A stretch of DNA of 64,000 nt from Gaetbulibacter_A sp043876815 (GTDB lineage Bacteria; Bacteroidota; Bacteroidia; Flavobacteriales; Flavobacteriaceae), in assembly GCF_043876815.1 (NCBI RefSeq), contig NZ_JBAWKA010000007.1:1-64000 (forward strand), written 5' to 3'. The translations under genes were made by a program, and so were the position numbers. The notes beneath the pieces are model-generated. The model made no database searches and was not told where the DNA came from. It saw nothing but the letters and a program-made list of their open reading frames with translations. Numbering within the stretch: the first letter of the stretch is position 1; every line of letters begins with the position of its first letter. This document shows, one piece after another, positions 9,451 to 19,487 of the stretch.

Positions 9451-11508
9451 ATGAAAAGATTAATTGCTTTCCTTACATTGATTTTCGCGGTGCTAAACCT
9501 TAAAGTTGCCGTTGGCCAAGAATCTACTGAGCGAAGTTCTCTGGAAGAAAAACAAGTATTTGAGGCAGATTTTCCAAAAACCCTTTCGTTTCGAAGTGAT
9601 AAATGGCTCTTAACGGCACCATATGATACCTGGGATAAAAGGCATATTCAATATGATGGTATCACAAAAAAGTATCTACAAGAGGAGGTAAATATGCCTG
9701 TAGTCGCCGCCCAGCGAGCTAATACCTACGCGAAAAAACATCCTGAAAAATTAATGCTTGTCCATTTAAATGGCGAAGGCAAGTCGGTTAACGATAAGGC
9801 TACTTTCAAATTATATTTTCCGGGGCACTGGGTTTATGAGAAAGGTAGTACACCGGCTCATGATATCAACAAGAATCAGAATAAAATTATTTTAAATGAT
9901 GCAACGCCTTTTTCTTTAAAAGCCTATACGGTTCATGGCAAGGATATAGGCGTTGATTTTAAGCCTCATGATATCTTGTTAGTGAAATTAGATGAAAACG
10001 GAGATCGAATCTGGGATGAATATGAATTTGCTTCCATTATTAATATCGATCAGGAGACCAATGAAATTGAAATAAAGAGAGGACAATACGGAAGCAAACC
10101 TCGGAATTTTAATCAGCATGATACGTATATCGCGCCAATTGCAGCTGATATTTGGGGTGGAAATCTGATGTATTACTATAATTTATCCTCTTCCTGCCCC
10201 CGAGACCAAAATGGTCATACCGCTGCGGATGTTTTTGTGAGCGAAATGAAAGATTGGTTTGGAAAAGGTGGCGTATTAGAAAATCTTGATGGCATTGGAT
10301 TCGACGTCAATTATTTCAATGTAAAACATAAAACATGGGATTGTAATAACGATGGTCAAATTGATAATGGTTACATAGATGGCAAGAATATTTGGCGGGA
10401 AGGTGATATCGCCTTTTTACAGAATATTCGAGACACATTTGGTCCGGAATTTATTATTACGGCTGATGGATGGAATGATAATATGCAAAAGGCCGTGGGC
10501 ATTTTAAATGGCATGGAAACAGAAGGCTTGTGCAGATGGAATGATGGATTCAGACAAATATCAAGAACCATCAATCAGCACACCTACTGGAATCTACACA
10601 ATACTGCCAAATATAAATTTAGCTACATTACTGCAAAGCTCAGAAATCCGGCAGACGAAAAAATTGCTGACCAGTTGAGGCGTATGGGATTAGGTTTATC
10701 CAGTTGTCTTGGGGTGGCTTATTCTCCATCACCAACACTGGAAATACCAGAAATTATTGGGGGTAGCCTGAACCAACCTAATTGGTTGGGACAACCCCTA
10801 GGAGCCATGCAATATGTATTGGGTGACCAGGAAGAAATCTTTTTAGGTAAAGGATTAACTATGGACGTCGATCTGGTAAAAAAGTTTGATCTGAAAGACA
10901 AGATACACCAGATTCAAAATAACCAGTTGATCATTAAAGGAGCTTCAGAGAACCGACGCAAGGACATGATCATTCCGGGACCGGATCTTAAGGTTGCTTC
11001 CGGTGATCTTCTCATTTTGTTTGAAGCTAAAGATATTGACGGTTTTGTAGATCTTGGCAATGGTAGCCTGGTTCCACGAAAGATCAACATTAAAATGAAA
11101 GGACTTCCGCAGTACCCGGAGGAACCCATGAGAGGTCATCTATTGTATAATAACCTAGCAGGATTTATGGGTGTAAATGGATACACACCACTTATGTTCT
11201 ATTTCAGAAATGTTGGTGGGGCCGATCTAAAAATGATTTTAGAAATAGAAGAGCAAGGTGCTTTTGCAATTCGAAACTTGCAGGTATTTAATTCACCTTG
11301 TCTTATTTCAAGAGAATTTGAGAACGGTCTCGTGGTTGTTAATCCTTCATTTGAATCGATCAATATAGATCTTAAACAAGTGACTTCAAAAGAGACAAAC
11401 TACCGAAAACTAGACACTTCTAAAGAAGGTAAAAAAGACTTGAAAATTAACAACAATACCTCAGTTAAAGTGCCTTATCTGGATGCACTTTTTCTAGTGA
11501 AAAACTAA
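9451..11508 (+). CDS. Putative secreted TIM-barrel glycoside hydrolase, family not recognised
   Basis: The 685-residue protein has a signal peptide ending near VGQ (residues 21-23). The central part looks like a TIM-barrel glycosidase: 'LMLVHLNGEG', 'LDGIGFDVNYFN' (D280, D285), 'FIITADGW' (D339) and 'LNGMETEGL' (E356, E358) resemble successive strand ends carrying acidic catalytic candidates. Two loops look like calcium sites: DENGDRIWDE near 181 and DCNNDGQID near 297. A beta-rich C-terminal domain follows from about residue 500. I could not assign it to a named GH family; it is not GH110, GH16 or an obvious carrageenase. Position between a sulfatase and a GH110 gene supports a role in the same polysaccharide pathway. 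Hydrolase function is inferred from fold-like motifs and context. Confidence 0.6.
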   Translation: MKRLIAFLTLIFAVLNLKVAVGQESTERSSLEEKQVFEADFPKTLSFRSDKWLLTAPYDTWDKRHIQYDGITKKYLQEEVNMPVVAAQRANTYAKKHPEKLMLVHLNGEGKSVNDKATFKLYFPGHWVYEKGSTPAHDINKNQNKIILNDATPFSLKAYTVHGKDIGVDFKPHDILLVKLDENGDRIWDEYEFASIINIDQETNEIEIKRGQYGSKPRNFNQHDTYIAPIAADIWGGNLMYYYNLSSSCPRDQNGHTAADVFVSEMKDWFGKGGVLENLDGIGFDVNYFNVKHKTWDCNNDGQIDNGYIDGKNIWREGDIAFLQNIRDTFGPEFIITADGWNDNMQKAVGILNGMETEGLCRWNDGFRQISRTINQHTYWNLHNTAKYKFSYITAKLRNPADEKIADQLRRMGLGLSSCLGVAYSPSPTLEIPEIIGGSLNQPNWLGQPLGAMQYVLGDQEEIFLGKGLTMDVDLVKKFDLKDKIHQIQNNQLIIKGASENRRKDMIIPGPDLKVASGDLLILFEAKDIDGFVDLGNGSLVPRKINIKMKGLPQYPEEPMRGHLLYNNLAGFMGVNGYTPLMFYFRNVGGADLKMILEIEEQGAFAIRNLQVFNSPCLISREFENGLVVVNPSFESINIDLKQVTSKETNYRKLDTSKEGKKDLKINNNTSVKVPYLDALFLVKN

Positions 11509-11685
11509 ACCCGGGAACCTATTAACAAGGTCTCAATTAGAAACATGATTTTCGAATTTAAAAAATCAGACAAAATGAAATCAAATTTTACTAATTTTTT
11601 TATGTGCCACATTCCAACATTTATGGAAATAATTCATTCATTTAAATTAAGGACACAAGCTGAGAGAAAAGAAACGTCCTATAAT

Positions 11686-13491
11686 ATGACAAAAATATTC
11701 ATACCTCTTTTAATCATAGCCATGTCAGCCAATTTGAGTATGGCAAAAACATCTGATCCGGTCATTATAAAACCCATTGATGGAGATATGACGCCCAAAA
11801 TTCATCAAATACTGGAGGAGACCGAAACGAAGGACATCCACCTGATATTTGAAAAAGGCGTTTACAGGTTCATGCCGGATTATGCCGCGGGAAAATACCT
11901 CGAAATTACGAATCATGGAAATGGGTATAAACGCATTATTTTTAACTTTAATAAATTTCGAACAGTAACCATTGAAGGTAACGGGGCAGAATTTATTTTT
12001 CATGGTCTGGCCATGCCTTTTCTCTTTGAAGGCTGTGAAAGTATTAACGTCAGTAATCTGGTAATCGATTGGGACATCCCTTTTACTTTTCTAGGAGAAG
12101 TTATAGCTGTCAATGAAAAAGAAGGTTGGCGCGACATTAAACCTTTTAAAGATGGTTTTTCCTGGAGGCTCAGACAAGGACAATTGGAATTTCCCAATAT
12201 TGATGACTTCAATTATGTTTATCCGGGTAGTACATTGGCATTTGATCCCGTGGAGAAACGCCCGGTGCATGGCGCTTGGGATATTCATAGTAAACCTCGA
12301 TGGGTGGAAAAACTACAAAATGGTAATTTAAGATTTCATGAACCCCTCAGGCATTATCCGCCTGTTGGTTCTTTACTGAGTTCCAAAGGCGATCGAGAGC
12401 ACGATCGTTATGCCCCAGCATTCGATTTTAAAACCTCATCAAATATAACTCTCAATGGTATTATAATACATCATGCTTTGGGCATGGGGTTCCTTTTTGA
12501 ACGTTCTGAAAATATTAAATTGGTCGATTGTGGAATTTATCTGCGCGAAGGTACAAACCGTGTTATTTCGTCAACAGCTGATGCGACCCATTTTTGTAAT
12601 TGCAAAGGGTCTATTCTGATAGAAAACTGTAGATTCGAGAATATGCTAGACGATGGCACCAATGTTCATGGTACTTATGTGGAGGTCGATGACGTGATAG
12701 ACAATAAAACCCTTCGCACAAAACTTATGCATTTTGAACAGCGTGGATTTGAATTTGCAGCTCCGGGGGACGAGATCTGGTTCATAAAACAACCATCGCC
12801 GGAGCGCAGGGAAACAGCGGTGGTTAGTAAAGTAAAATTCATAAATGATACATTTATTGAAATTAGTTTTGAATCTCATCTTCCGGAAGATCTAAAACCC
12901 GGGGATATTTTAGAAAACAAGACGTGGAATCCTGAATTCACGATGCGAGGTTGTACTATTAGAAACCACCGAGCCAGAAATGTTGTTCTTAAAACACCGT
13001 TGAAAACTGTGATTGAGGGGAATCACTTTTCATCCATGATGTCATCCATATTTTTCCGTGGTGAAACGTTTTTCTGGTTTGAATCCGGAGCAGTAAATGA
13101 TGTCATTATTCGAAATAACACCTTCGAATACTGCGCTTACAGTGGATCAGAACATTCTGTGCTTAATATTACACCGCGACTCGGCAAAACGTTTGACGCC
13201 TCCGCCCTATACGACCGTAATATTCGTTTTGAAAACAATACCATCCATACCTTTGGAAACAGAATTGTAAGCGCAGATAGGGTTGATGGTTTGATCATCA
13301 AAAACAACACGATCATCAAAACATTTGAAGCGGAAGAGCTTTATCCAAATACACCTCTTATCGATTTGACCAATTGTCAAAATATAGTGATAAGAGGGAA
13401 CAGTTATGAGGGAAATTGTGAAACAGCCATCAAAGCCGATGAAAAAAGCAAATTAACTTTGTCAGCAAAGGACAACAAGGGTTTTAAATAG
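11686..13491 (+). CDS. GH110-type alpha-1,3-galactosidase, second copy
   Basis: From ATG 11686 the product is 601 residues, beginning with the signal peptide MTKIFIPLLIIAMSANLSMA. An upstream in-frame ATG at 11545 would add 47 residues in front of this signal and is unlikely. The beta-helix core carries ADATHFCNCKG and FENMLDDGTNVHGTY, nearly identical to the enzyme at 1284. The candidate catalytic residues are D299, D322 and D323. Other shared blocks include 'LVIDWDIPFTFLGEV' and 'YLREGTNR'. It closes the first rightward operon and converges on the regulator gene with only 22 bp between stops. It probably removes terminal alpha-1,3-galactose from a variant of the same substrate. Family assignment is firm; how the two copies divide the work is unknown. 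Confidence 0.87.
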   Translation: MTKIFIPLLIIAMSANLSMAKTSDPVIIKPIDGDMTPKIHQILEETETKDIHLIFEKGVYRFMPDYAAGKYLEITNHGNGYKRIIFNFNKFRTVTIEGNGAEFIFHGLAMPFLFEGCESINVSNLVIDWDIPFTFLGEVIAVNEKEGWRDIKPFKDGFSWRLRQGQLEFPNIDDFNYVYPGSTLAFDPVEKRPVHGAWDIHSKPRWVEKLQNGNLRFHEPLRHYPPVGSLLSSKGDREHDRYAPAFDFKTSSNITLNGIIIHHALGMGFLFERSENIKLVDCGIYLREGTNRVISSTADATHFCNCKGSILIENCRFENMLDDGTNVHGTYVEVDDVIDNKTLRTKLMHFEQRGFEFAAPGDEIWFIKQPSPERRETAVVSKVKFINDTFIEISFESHLPEDLKPGDILENKTWNPEFTMRGCTIRNHRARNVVLKTPLKTVIEGNHFSSMMSSIFFRGETFFWFESGAVNDVIIRNNTFEYCAYSGSEHSVLNITPRLGKTFDASALYDRNIRFENNTIHTFGNRIVSADRVDGLIIKNNTIIKTFEAEELYPNTPLIDLTNCQNIVIRGNSYEGNCETAIKADEKSKLTLSAKDNKGFK

Positions 13492-13513
13492 GGAATACGA
13501 AGATCAATAAGCC

Positions 13514-16500
13514 CTAAATAGAATTGCTTTTTTCTTTCAAATTAGCCAAATATTCTGTAGCGGTAACATTCATGATCTTTTTAAAGTTGTTATTAAAATT
13601 AACATAGTTGTTAATGCCCACCGCATTCATGGCCTCTTGTACACGGTTACAGCCATTATCAAACATGTCTACGGCATATCTTATTTTAATTCTGGTAATG
13701 ATACTTTTTCCGGTTTCACCTACCAGAGTTTTCAATTTACGATGTAAATGCATTCTACTAAGTCCAACTTCTGATGCCAAATCACTAACCGTAAAATTAG
13801 GATTATCAAGATTGCTTTCGATAACCTGATTTATGTTTTTGATTAGCTTTTGATCGTAGGAAGTATAATGGGATTTGACATCCAGGTTAATGTTTTGGTC
13901 CAACAAATAGGTTTTGAATTTGTTTCTGGTCTCGAGGATATTATTCACCTTTGTACGCAAAACTTCAGAGTCGAAAGGTTTGGTAATGAAATCCCACGCT
14001 CCAGCTTCCAGTCCCTTTTTTTGGAATTCTAATTCTGTTTTTGCCGTTAGGAAAATTAGTGGAATATGAGACGTATCCTTATTTGCTTTTAAATTTTTAC
14101 ACATATCAATACCATCCATTATAGGCATCATGATGTCACTTATTATAATATCTGGAAGATTTTCTTGAGTCATATGCAAGCCTTGTTCCCCATTACTGGC
14201 CTCTACGATAGTATACTCATTTTGCAGGCTGATCTTGAGATAATTTCTAAGTTCATGATCATCTTCTACAATAAGTATGGTCTCCCCTTTTTCAACGACT
14301 TCTTCATCAAAAACAGTATCTTCCCGATCTGTATTATCAAAAACTTTTTCTTGATTACTTTCTACTGCTCCTTCAGAGTAATAATTCCGTGAAATTGGCA
14401 GCGTGATCTTAAATCTCGTACCTCCTAAATCACTATCCTCTACAGAAATTTCCCCACCATGAGCCTTAATTAGACTTTGTGCTAAATGCAATCCTATTCC
14501 TGATGATGCACGATCTTTGCCGTGATAAAAACGCTCAAATATCAGTTCTTTTTTATCATCAGGAACGCCCGGACCACTATCACTTACCGTTATGATGGCA
14601 TATTTAAGATCATTTTCTTTTTCAACTTTCAATGAAATATCGATAACCCCACCTGTGGGTGTATATTTAAAAGCATTCGACAAAATATTATAAAATCCCT
14701 TTTCCAGCACATTTCGATCAAAATATCCCTCACATTTATCAAGATTTAACCTCAGGTCGATGTGCTCATGTTGTACGACCCATTGAAAGGCTTTTGTGTA
14801 ATCAATGATCGACTTCCTAAGGTCTGTTTTGGTTACCCGAACAAGGTTTTCTCCTTCCGATATTTTTCCAAAATCCAATAATTGATTTACCAGAAAGTTC
14901 ATGCGCTGAATATTTCGGGAAACGATCTCCAGACACATGTTTTTTTGTTCCTTACTCAAGGTTTGGTTCATAAGATCATTAAATGGAGCAAGTATCAGTG
15001 AAAGCGGTGTTTTAAACTCATGTCCAACATCAACAAAAAATCGAAGTTGCCTTTCCCTTAGTTGCTTGTCCTGGTTAATCTTAATTTGATCTAATTCAAT
15101 TTGATGGTCCAGTTTCTGTTTGTGGAACCAAAAGTAAATGAAGCCTAGAATAATAAAGCAAATTATAATCGCATAGATCAAATAAGCATGAGTCGTTTTC
15201 CATGGTGAGGGAATAATAGAGATTGGTAGCGTAATACTGTTGTTGGCCCAGTTTCCTTCGTTATCCTCAACCTGTACTTGCAATGAATAACTACCGGGAT
15301 CCAGGTTTGAATATGATATTACAGGATTTGAGGACGTATAAATCCAATTGCTATCATAGCCTTCAAGGCGATACCGGAGATTATTTCTTGCAATTTTTGA
15401 ATAGTTCGTTCCATTAAACGCAATCGATAAATTATTCTGCCGGTGGTTTAATTTCAAGTGTTTCGTAGCGTTGATATTCTCAGTTAGAATTACTGATCCA
15501 AATAATTCCACACCCGGATTAACCAATTCGTTATTTATCTTGAGATTCGATAAAAGTAGTTTAGGATGATTAGGATCAGGTGAGATCTCGAGTGGATTTA
15601 TATAATTCACACCATTAGTTGTACCGAAGTACACATGGTCTCCGTAATACGCAGATGCTTCGGTCATGCTTGAAGAACGAAGGCCATCATCGGATGTCAA
15701 TATTTTTACTTTACTTGTTTTAGGGTTGAAGTGAATCAGACCATGAGAATTGCTAAGCCAAAGATTATTGTTTGGATCTTCGGTAATATTCATGATCTTT
15801 TTATCTATAACACCCTCTACTTGAACTTGTTCAAAGAATTCAGTGTTTGCTTCTCTTTTAAAAAGACCAACATCTGTACCAACCCATATGGTATTATTTT
15901 TTGACCTGTGGAAACACCAAACAGACGTATTCGCAATAGGATGTCCCTTTGAATCCCTTAGAATCTCTTTATCATTTCGGGTGAGTCTACCATCATCTTC
16001 AATATTAAGTACTATTAAACCTTTAGAAATGGTCCCAATAAATATTTGATTATAATTAGGGTCAAACAACATTCTAAATATGTGGTATTGACTTAAATCT
16101 TGAAGGTGTGTAAAATCTTCCCAAAGCCACTTTACTTCATTATGCTCTTTGATGAGTATCCCTCTTGTAGTTCCAATAAAAAGACGATCAAAATCATCTT
16201 TCTCTACACACCTTATATTGGTAGGGTTATTTGAGTTTTTAATAACTTGCTCAAGGGTGTTATCCTCCTTAAGTATCTGTAGACCTCTATTGGAACACAC
16301 ATAAATGGTCTCATCAATATTAACAATTTGATTGACATAATTGATATTAAGATCCGTTATTTCTTTTAAAAGATCAGTCTTCAAATCATAATTGAAGAGT
16401 CCTTCATTACTAATCCCAAGAATAAGATTTGAGCCCGTAACCAACATGGCCCTCACATTCGGGCCATTAAGACTTTGTAGATCAATGGAACTAAATCCTG

Positions 16501-17488
16501 TGTTATGAAGATTGGTATAGCAAAGTCCGTGTCTGTTGCCTACCCAAAGATTATTAAATCTGTCGTGATATAATTTTAGAACGGTATTACTAAGTAAACC
16601 CCTGGGATTGGCTATAGAACTTTTAATTTGGTTGATAAAATTCAAAGCCTTATCCAACTTCAGAAGGCCACTGTTCTGGGTGCCAATCCAGATATTTCCC
16701 TCCATGTCCTTTGTCATGGAAATGATAGATAAATCAGGGATTTTAAGGCTATTAAATTCTTTTATTCCTTCAAGTTTGTCTACTGTAAAAAGTCCCGAAA
16801 TACCACCAGCAAGAATGGCCTTATCAGTGTATATCAAACTTGTGAATGTAAGATTTTCCGGAATTGGGAGTTTTGTGAATTTTTCATCCTTCAAATGAAA
16901 AATTCCATTGTTACCTGCAAAATAGATATCTCCGGAAGGTAACTGAATGGCATCTCTAAAATGATTATTTTGAACACTGGAAATAAACTCAAATACCGGT
17001 TCAACCTCATCTTCAACCAATCTAAGAATGCCTGTTGATGTTATGGCAAATAAGGTATTATCACTGGCTTGAAGAAAATTAAAAATAATCCCGGTATCCT
17101 CGGGAGATCTAACGCGAATAAACTGGTCTTTTAAAAGTGAATAATAGGAAAAACGCCCGGATTCCGTCCCTATCCATAATCTTTTGTTATTGTCCTCGAA
17201 AAGTGAACTAATCCGATTATCCGGAAGGCTGGCAAGATTTGCCGTTTCTCTCCGAAACGTCTCTAGATTTCTTCCATCGAAACGATTAAGACCATCATAA
17301 GTGCCAATCCAAATGAATCCATAACTATCTTGAATAATGGAGTTGACATCATTTTGGGATAAACCATCCTCAACCGTTAAATTTTTAAAATAGAGATCCT
17401 GAGCATATAATGGGTTTAAGATTATATAACCTATAATTAAAAAAACTAGACATATAACTGGTTTTGCTTTTTTGAGATAACCCATCAT
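13514..17488 (-). CDS. Hybrid two-component system regulator of the PUL
   Basis: The 1324-residue single-chain regulator starts with a short signal or anchor. A periplasmic two-bladed sensor follows, built of many Reg_prop repeats ('GLSQNDVNSIIQDSYGFIWI', 'IWIGTYDGLNRF', 'NLWVGNRHGL'), then a Y_Y_Y domain ('LRYRLEGYDSNWIYTS'). A membrane segment (AYLIYAIIICFIILGFIYFW) leads to a histidine kinase with H823 in VGHEFKTPLS and an ATPase domain (DSGPGVPDD, GIGLHLAQ). A receiver domain carries the phospho-acceptor D1118 in 'IIISDIMMP', and an AraC-type helix-turn-helix ends the protein. Such regulators bind periplasmic oligosaccharides and activate PUL transcription. It is the only regulator in the locus and faces both rightward transcripts. 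The TGTTAC boxes upstream of 1284 and 19488 are its likely targets (inference). Confidence 0.95.
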   Translation of the reverse strand: MMGYLKKAKPVICLVFLIIGYIILNPLYAQDLYFKNLTVEDGLSQNDVNSIIQDSYGFIWIGTYDGLNRFDGRNLETFRRETANLASLPDNRISSLFEDNNKRLWIGTESGRFSYYSLLKDQFIRVRSPEDTGIIFNFLQASDNTLFAITSTGILRLVEDEVEPVFEFISSVQNNHFRDAIQLPSGDIYFAGNNGIFHLKDEKFTKLPIPENLTFTSLIYTDKAILAGGISGLFTVDKLEGIKEFNSLKIPDLSIISMTKDMEGNIWIGTQNSGLLKLDKALNFINQIKSSIANPRGLLSNTVLKLYHDRFNNLWVGNRHGLCYTNLHNTGFSSIDLQSLNGPNVRAMLVTGSNLILGISNEGLFNYDLKTDLLKEITDLNINYVNQIVNIDETIYVCSNRGLQILKEDNTLEQVIKNSNNPTNIRCVEKDDFDRLFIGTTRGILIKEHNEVKWLWEDFTHLQDLSQYHIFRMLFDPNYNQIFIGTISKGLIVLNIEDDGRLTRNDKEILRDSKGHPIANTSVWCFHRSKNNTIWVGTDVGLFKREANTEFFEQVQVEGVIDKKIMNITEDPNNNLWLSNSHGLIHFNPKTSKVKILTSDDGLRSSSMTEASAYYGDHVYFGTTNGVNYINPLEISPDPNHPKLLLSNLKINNELVNPGVELFGSVILTENINATKHLKLNHRQNNLSIAFNGTNYSKIARNNLRYRLEGYDSNWIYTSSNPVISYSNLDPGSYSLQVQVEDNEGNWANNSITLPISIIPSPWKTTHAYLIYAIIICFIILGFIYFWFHKQKLDHQIELDQIKINQDKQLRERQLRFFVDVGHEFKTPLSLILAPFNDLMNQTLSKEQKNMCLEIVSRNIQRMNFLVNQLLDFGKISEGENLVRVTKTDLRKSIIDYTKAFQWVVQHEHIDLRLNLDKCEGYFDRNVLEKGFYNILSNAFKYTPTGGVIDISLKVEKENDLKYAIITVSDSGPGVPDDKKELIFERFYHGKDRASSGIGLHLAQSLIKAHGGEISVEDSDLGGTRFKITLPISRNYYSEGAVESNQEKVFDNTDREDTVFDEEVVEKGETILIVEDDHELRNYLKISLQNEYTIVEASNGEQGLHMTQENLPDIIISDIMMPIMDGIDMCKNLKANKDTSHIPLIFLTAKTELEFQKKGLEAGAWDFITKPFDSEVLRTKVNNILETRNKFKTYLLDQNINLDVKSHYTSYDQKLIKNINQVIESNLDNPNFTVSDLASEVGLSRMHLHRKLKTLVGETGKSIITRIKIRYAVDMFDNGCNRVQEAMNAVGINNYVNFNNNFKKIMNVTATEYLANLKEKSNSI

Positions 17489-17631
17489 AAGGTCGGTTTT
17501 AAGTTTCTAATGTAGAAGATAATTATTTTTCGCAGAACATTTATTACCAATTAAACAAAACTCATATACTGATAATTTCTGATTAAGTGATACGATTTAA
17601 AATACAACCCTAATGTTTAAGAATTATAAAC

Positions 17632-19185
17632 CTATTGAAATATAACTTCTTTAACACCATTATTATAATCTTTACCTCTTAAGGTTTCAAAAAGCTGTTT
17701 CATTTCTTGAAGTTTTTCTGGATTAGACTGTGCTAAGTTCTCTTTTTGACCGGCATCATCAACAACATTATACAATTGTTCATCAGGTAAATTTCCAACT
17801 TCAATACCAACGGCTTCCCTAAAATTTCTTCCTTCATAGACAGGGATATATATCCAATCGCCACTTCGTAACGCAGTTTTTCCGGTTGCTTCTAAAATTA
17901 AATGATCTCTACCTTTTTCAGAATTCCCTAGAAGCGGATCTAATAGATCTTTACTGTCTGTGTTTTTAACTTCAGTATTCAATAAGCTTGCTAAAGATGC
18001 AAGCAGATCCATCTGGCATACAATAGCATCGGAGACCGCAGGCTCGATTGTACCTTTCCAATAGGTTATAAATGGAACTCTAGTTCCAGCCTCAAAAATA
18101 CTGTATTTACCACCTCTTAAACCTCCGGCGGGATCGTGATTACCCAACTTCTCAACCGCATCATCATAATAACCATCATTTAGTACCGGACCATTATCAC
18201 TTGAGAAAATAATCAATGTGTTTTCCAATAGTCCTTCTGTTTCCAAAGTCTTAACAAACTCTCCAATGCACCAGTCGGCTTCTAAAATAACATCCCCTCT
18301 GGGACCCATTCCGGATTTACCTTCAAATCTCGGGTGTGGTGTCCTGGGAACATGTGGTTGTTGCATCGCATAATACAAGAAAAAAGGATTGTCTTTATGC
18401 GCTTTCACATAGGCTTGAGCCTTTTCTAAAAAGTGATCTGCCATATCAACATCACTCCATTTTGCAGAATCTCCTCCTTTCATAAAACCTATTCGCGGAA
18501 TCCCGTTTACGATACTATTATTGTGACCATGGTGCCATTTCATGGTCAGCATTTCCGGGTGACTTATGGCCGTAGGTTCATTTTCAAAATTTTTAAAATA
18601 ATCGACTTCAATGGGATCATTTTTGTCCAGTCCAACCACATTCCCATTTTGGATATAAACAGTCGGAACACGGTCCTGCGTTGCAGCAAGAATATAGGAT
18701 TCATCAAATCCAACTTCATTAGGCCCGGGAGAAATATGCTCATTCCAATCTATAATTCCTGTTCCTAAACCTAAATGCCATTTTCCGATGATGGCCGTAT
18801 CATAGCCCTCTTTTTTAAATAATTTGGGTAAGGTTATTTGAAGCGTATCAATTAAAAGAGGCGCTGTTCCCGGTAAAATTTTTGCCTTTTTATTTCGCCA
18901 TGGATAAACCCCGGTGAGTAATGCATATCTACTTGGTGTACATGTTGCAGAAGACGCGTAAGCATTGGTGAACTTTATGCCGCCATTTGCTAGGGCATCG
19001 ATATTAGGTGTTTCCAACTCGGTTGCATCGTATGAGCTTAGATCGCCATATCCGAGGTCATCCAAATAAATAACAATGACATTTGGTTTTGTTGCGGCGA
19101 TAGGTGTCTCTGAATCTTCTTTTTTATGTGAAGAATTACAGTACATTGCTATTAGGGTGATGAATAGTATGATGCTGTTTCTCAT
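17632..19185 (-). CDS. S1-family sulfatase
   Basis: This 517-residue arylsulfatase-type enzyme carries the metal site 'IYLDDLGYGDLS' (D42, D43) and the formylglycine signature C-T-P-S-R starting at C82, followed by YALLTG. 'IGKWHLGLG' and 'LIIFSSDNGPV' are further conserved blocks, and the C-terminus has the usual 'LYNVVDDAGQKENLAQ'. The N-terminus is hydrophobic with a Cys at 16 (LIAMYC), but the residue before the Cys is Tyr, so a lipoprotein anchor is uncertain; a Sec signal is likely. It is transcribed leftward, in the same direction as the regulator gene 143 bp downstream, and diverges from the 19488 operon across a 302-bp region. Sulfatase identity is firm; the target sulfate is unknown. 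Confidence 0.92.
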   Translation of the reverse strand: MRNSIILFITLIAMYCNSSHKKEDSETPIAATKPNVIVIYLDDLGYGDLSSYDATELETPNIDALANGGIKFTNAYASSATCTPSRYALLTGVYPWRNKKAKILPGTAPLLIDTLQITLPKLFKKEGYDTAIIGKWHLGLGTGIIDWNEHISPGPNEVGFDESYILAATQDRVPTVYIQNGNVVGLDKNDPIEVDYFKNFENEPTAISHPEMLTMKWHHGHNNSIVNGIPRIGFMKGGDSAKWSDVDMADHFLEKAQAYVKAHKDNPFFLYYAMQQPHVPRTPHPRFEGKSGMGPRGDVILEADWCIGEFVKTLETEGLLENTLIIFSSDNGPVLNDGYYDDAVEKLGNHDPAGGLRGGKYSIFEAGTRVPFITYWKGTIEPAVSDAIVCQMDLLASLASLLNTEVKNTDSKDLLDPLLGNSEKGRDHLILEATGKTALRSGDWIYIPVYEGRNFREAVGIEVGNLPDEQLYNVVDDAGQKENLAQSNPEKLQEMKQLFETLRGKDYNNGVKEVIFQ

Positions 19186-19337
19186 CTTTAGTTGTGTTTA
19201 TAGTTTTTTCTTAAGTCTATTAAAATCTAATAATAACCCAAGCCACAAATTGAGGCTAGGTCTAAACGTCCAATTTGTAACTAAACTATTAAATTTTAAA
19301 GAATCAAATACATGTATTTCTCCAAAAATCATGCACA

Positions 19338-19403
19338 TGTTACATTTTGTTACGTCATTGTTACGGAACAAAGCATGAAAAAATCAAATGACATGTACAT
19401 TTG
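19338..19403 (+). promoter_or_regulatory. Candidate PUL operator and promoter upstream of 19488
   Basis: Three TGTTAC boxes lie at 19338-19343, 19348-19353 and 19359-19364, phased by 10-11 bp, so the outer two are 21 bp apart. After exactly 31 bases comes TACATTTG (19396-19403), a perfect TAnnTTTG -7 element. No good TTG -33 element is present at the usual distance, only ATG at 19375-19377, as expected for an activator-dependent promoter. Spacing is the same as at 1171-1236. The 302-bp region 19186-19487 also separates the divergent sulfatase gene, so the boxes could serve both. No other gene was seen in it. Confidence 0.6.
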
Positions 19404-19487
19404 AAAATAGAAGCGGCAATGTATTTATTTCAACCAAAATAAACTGACATACAAGTCCCGATTATTTACTAATTAAACATTTAAACT

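Noticed and set aside
11545..11685. Upstream start of the second GH110 gene
   Set aside because: It would place 47 polar and mixed residues before an otherwise perfect signal peptide that begins at 11686.
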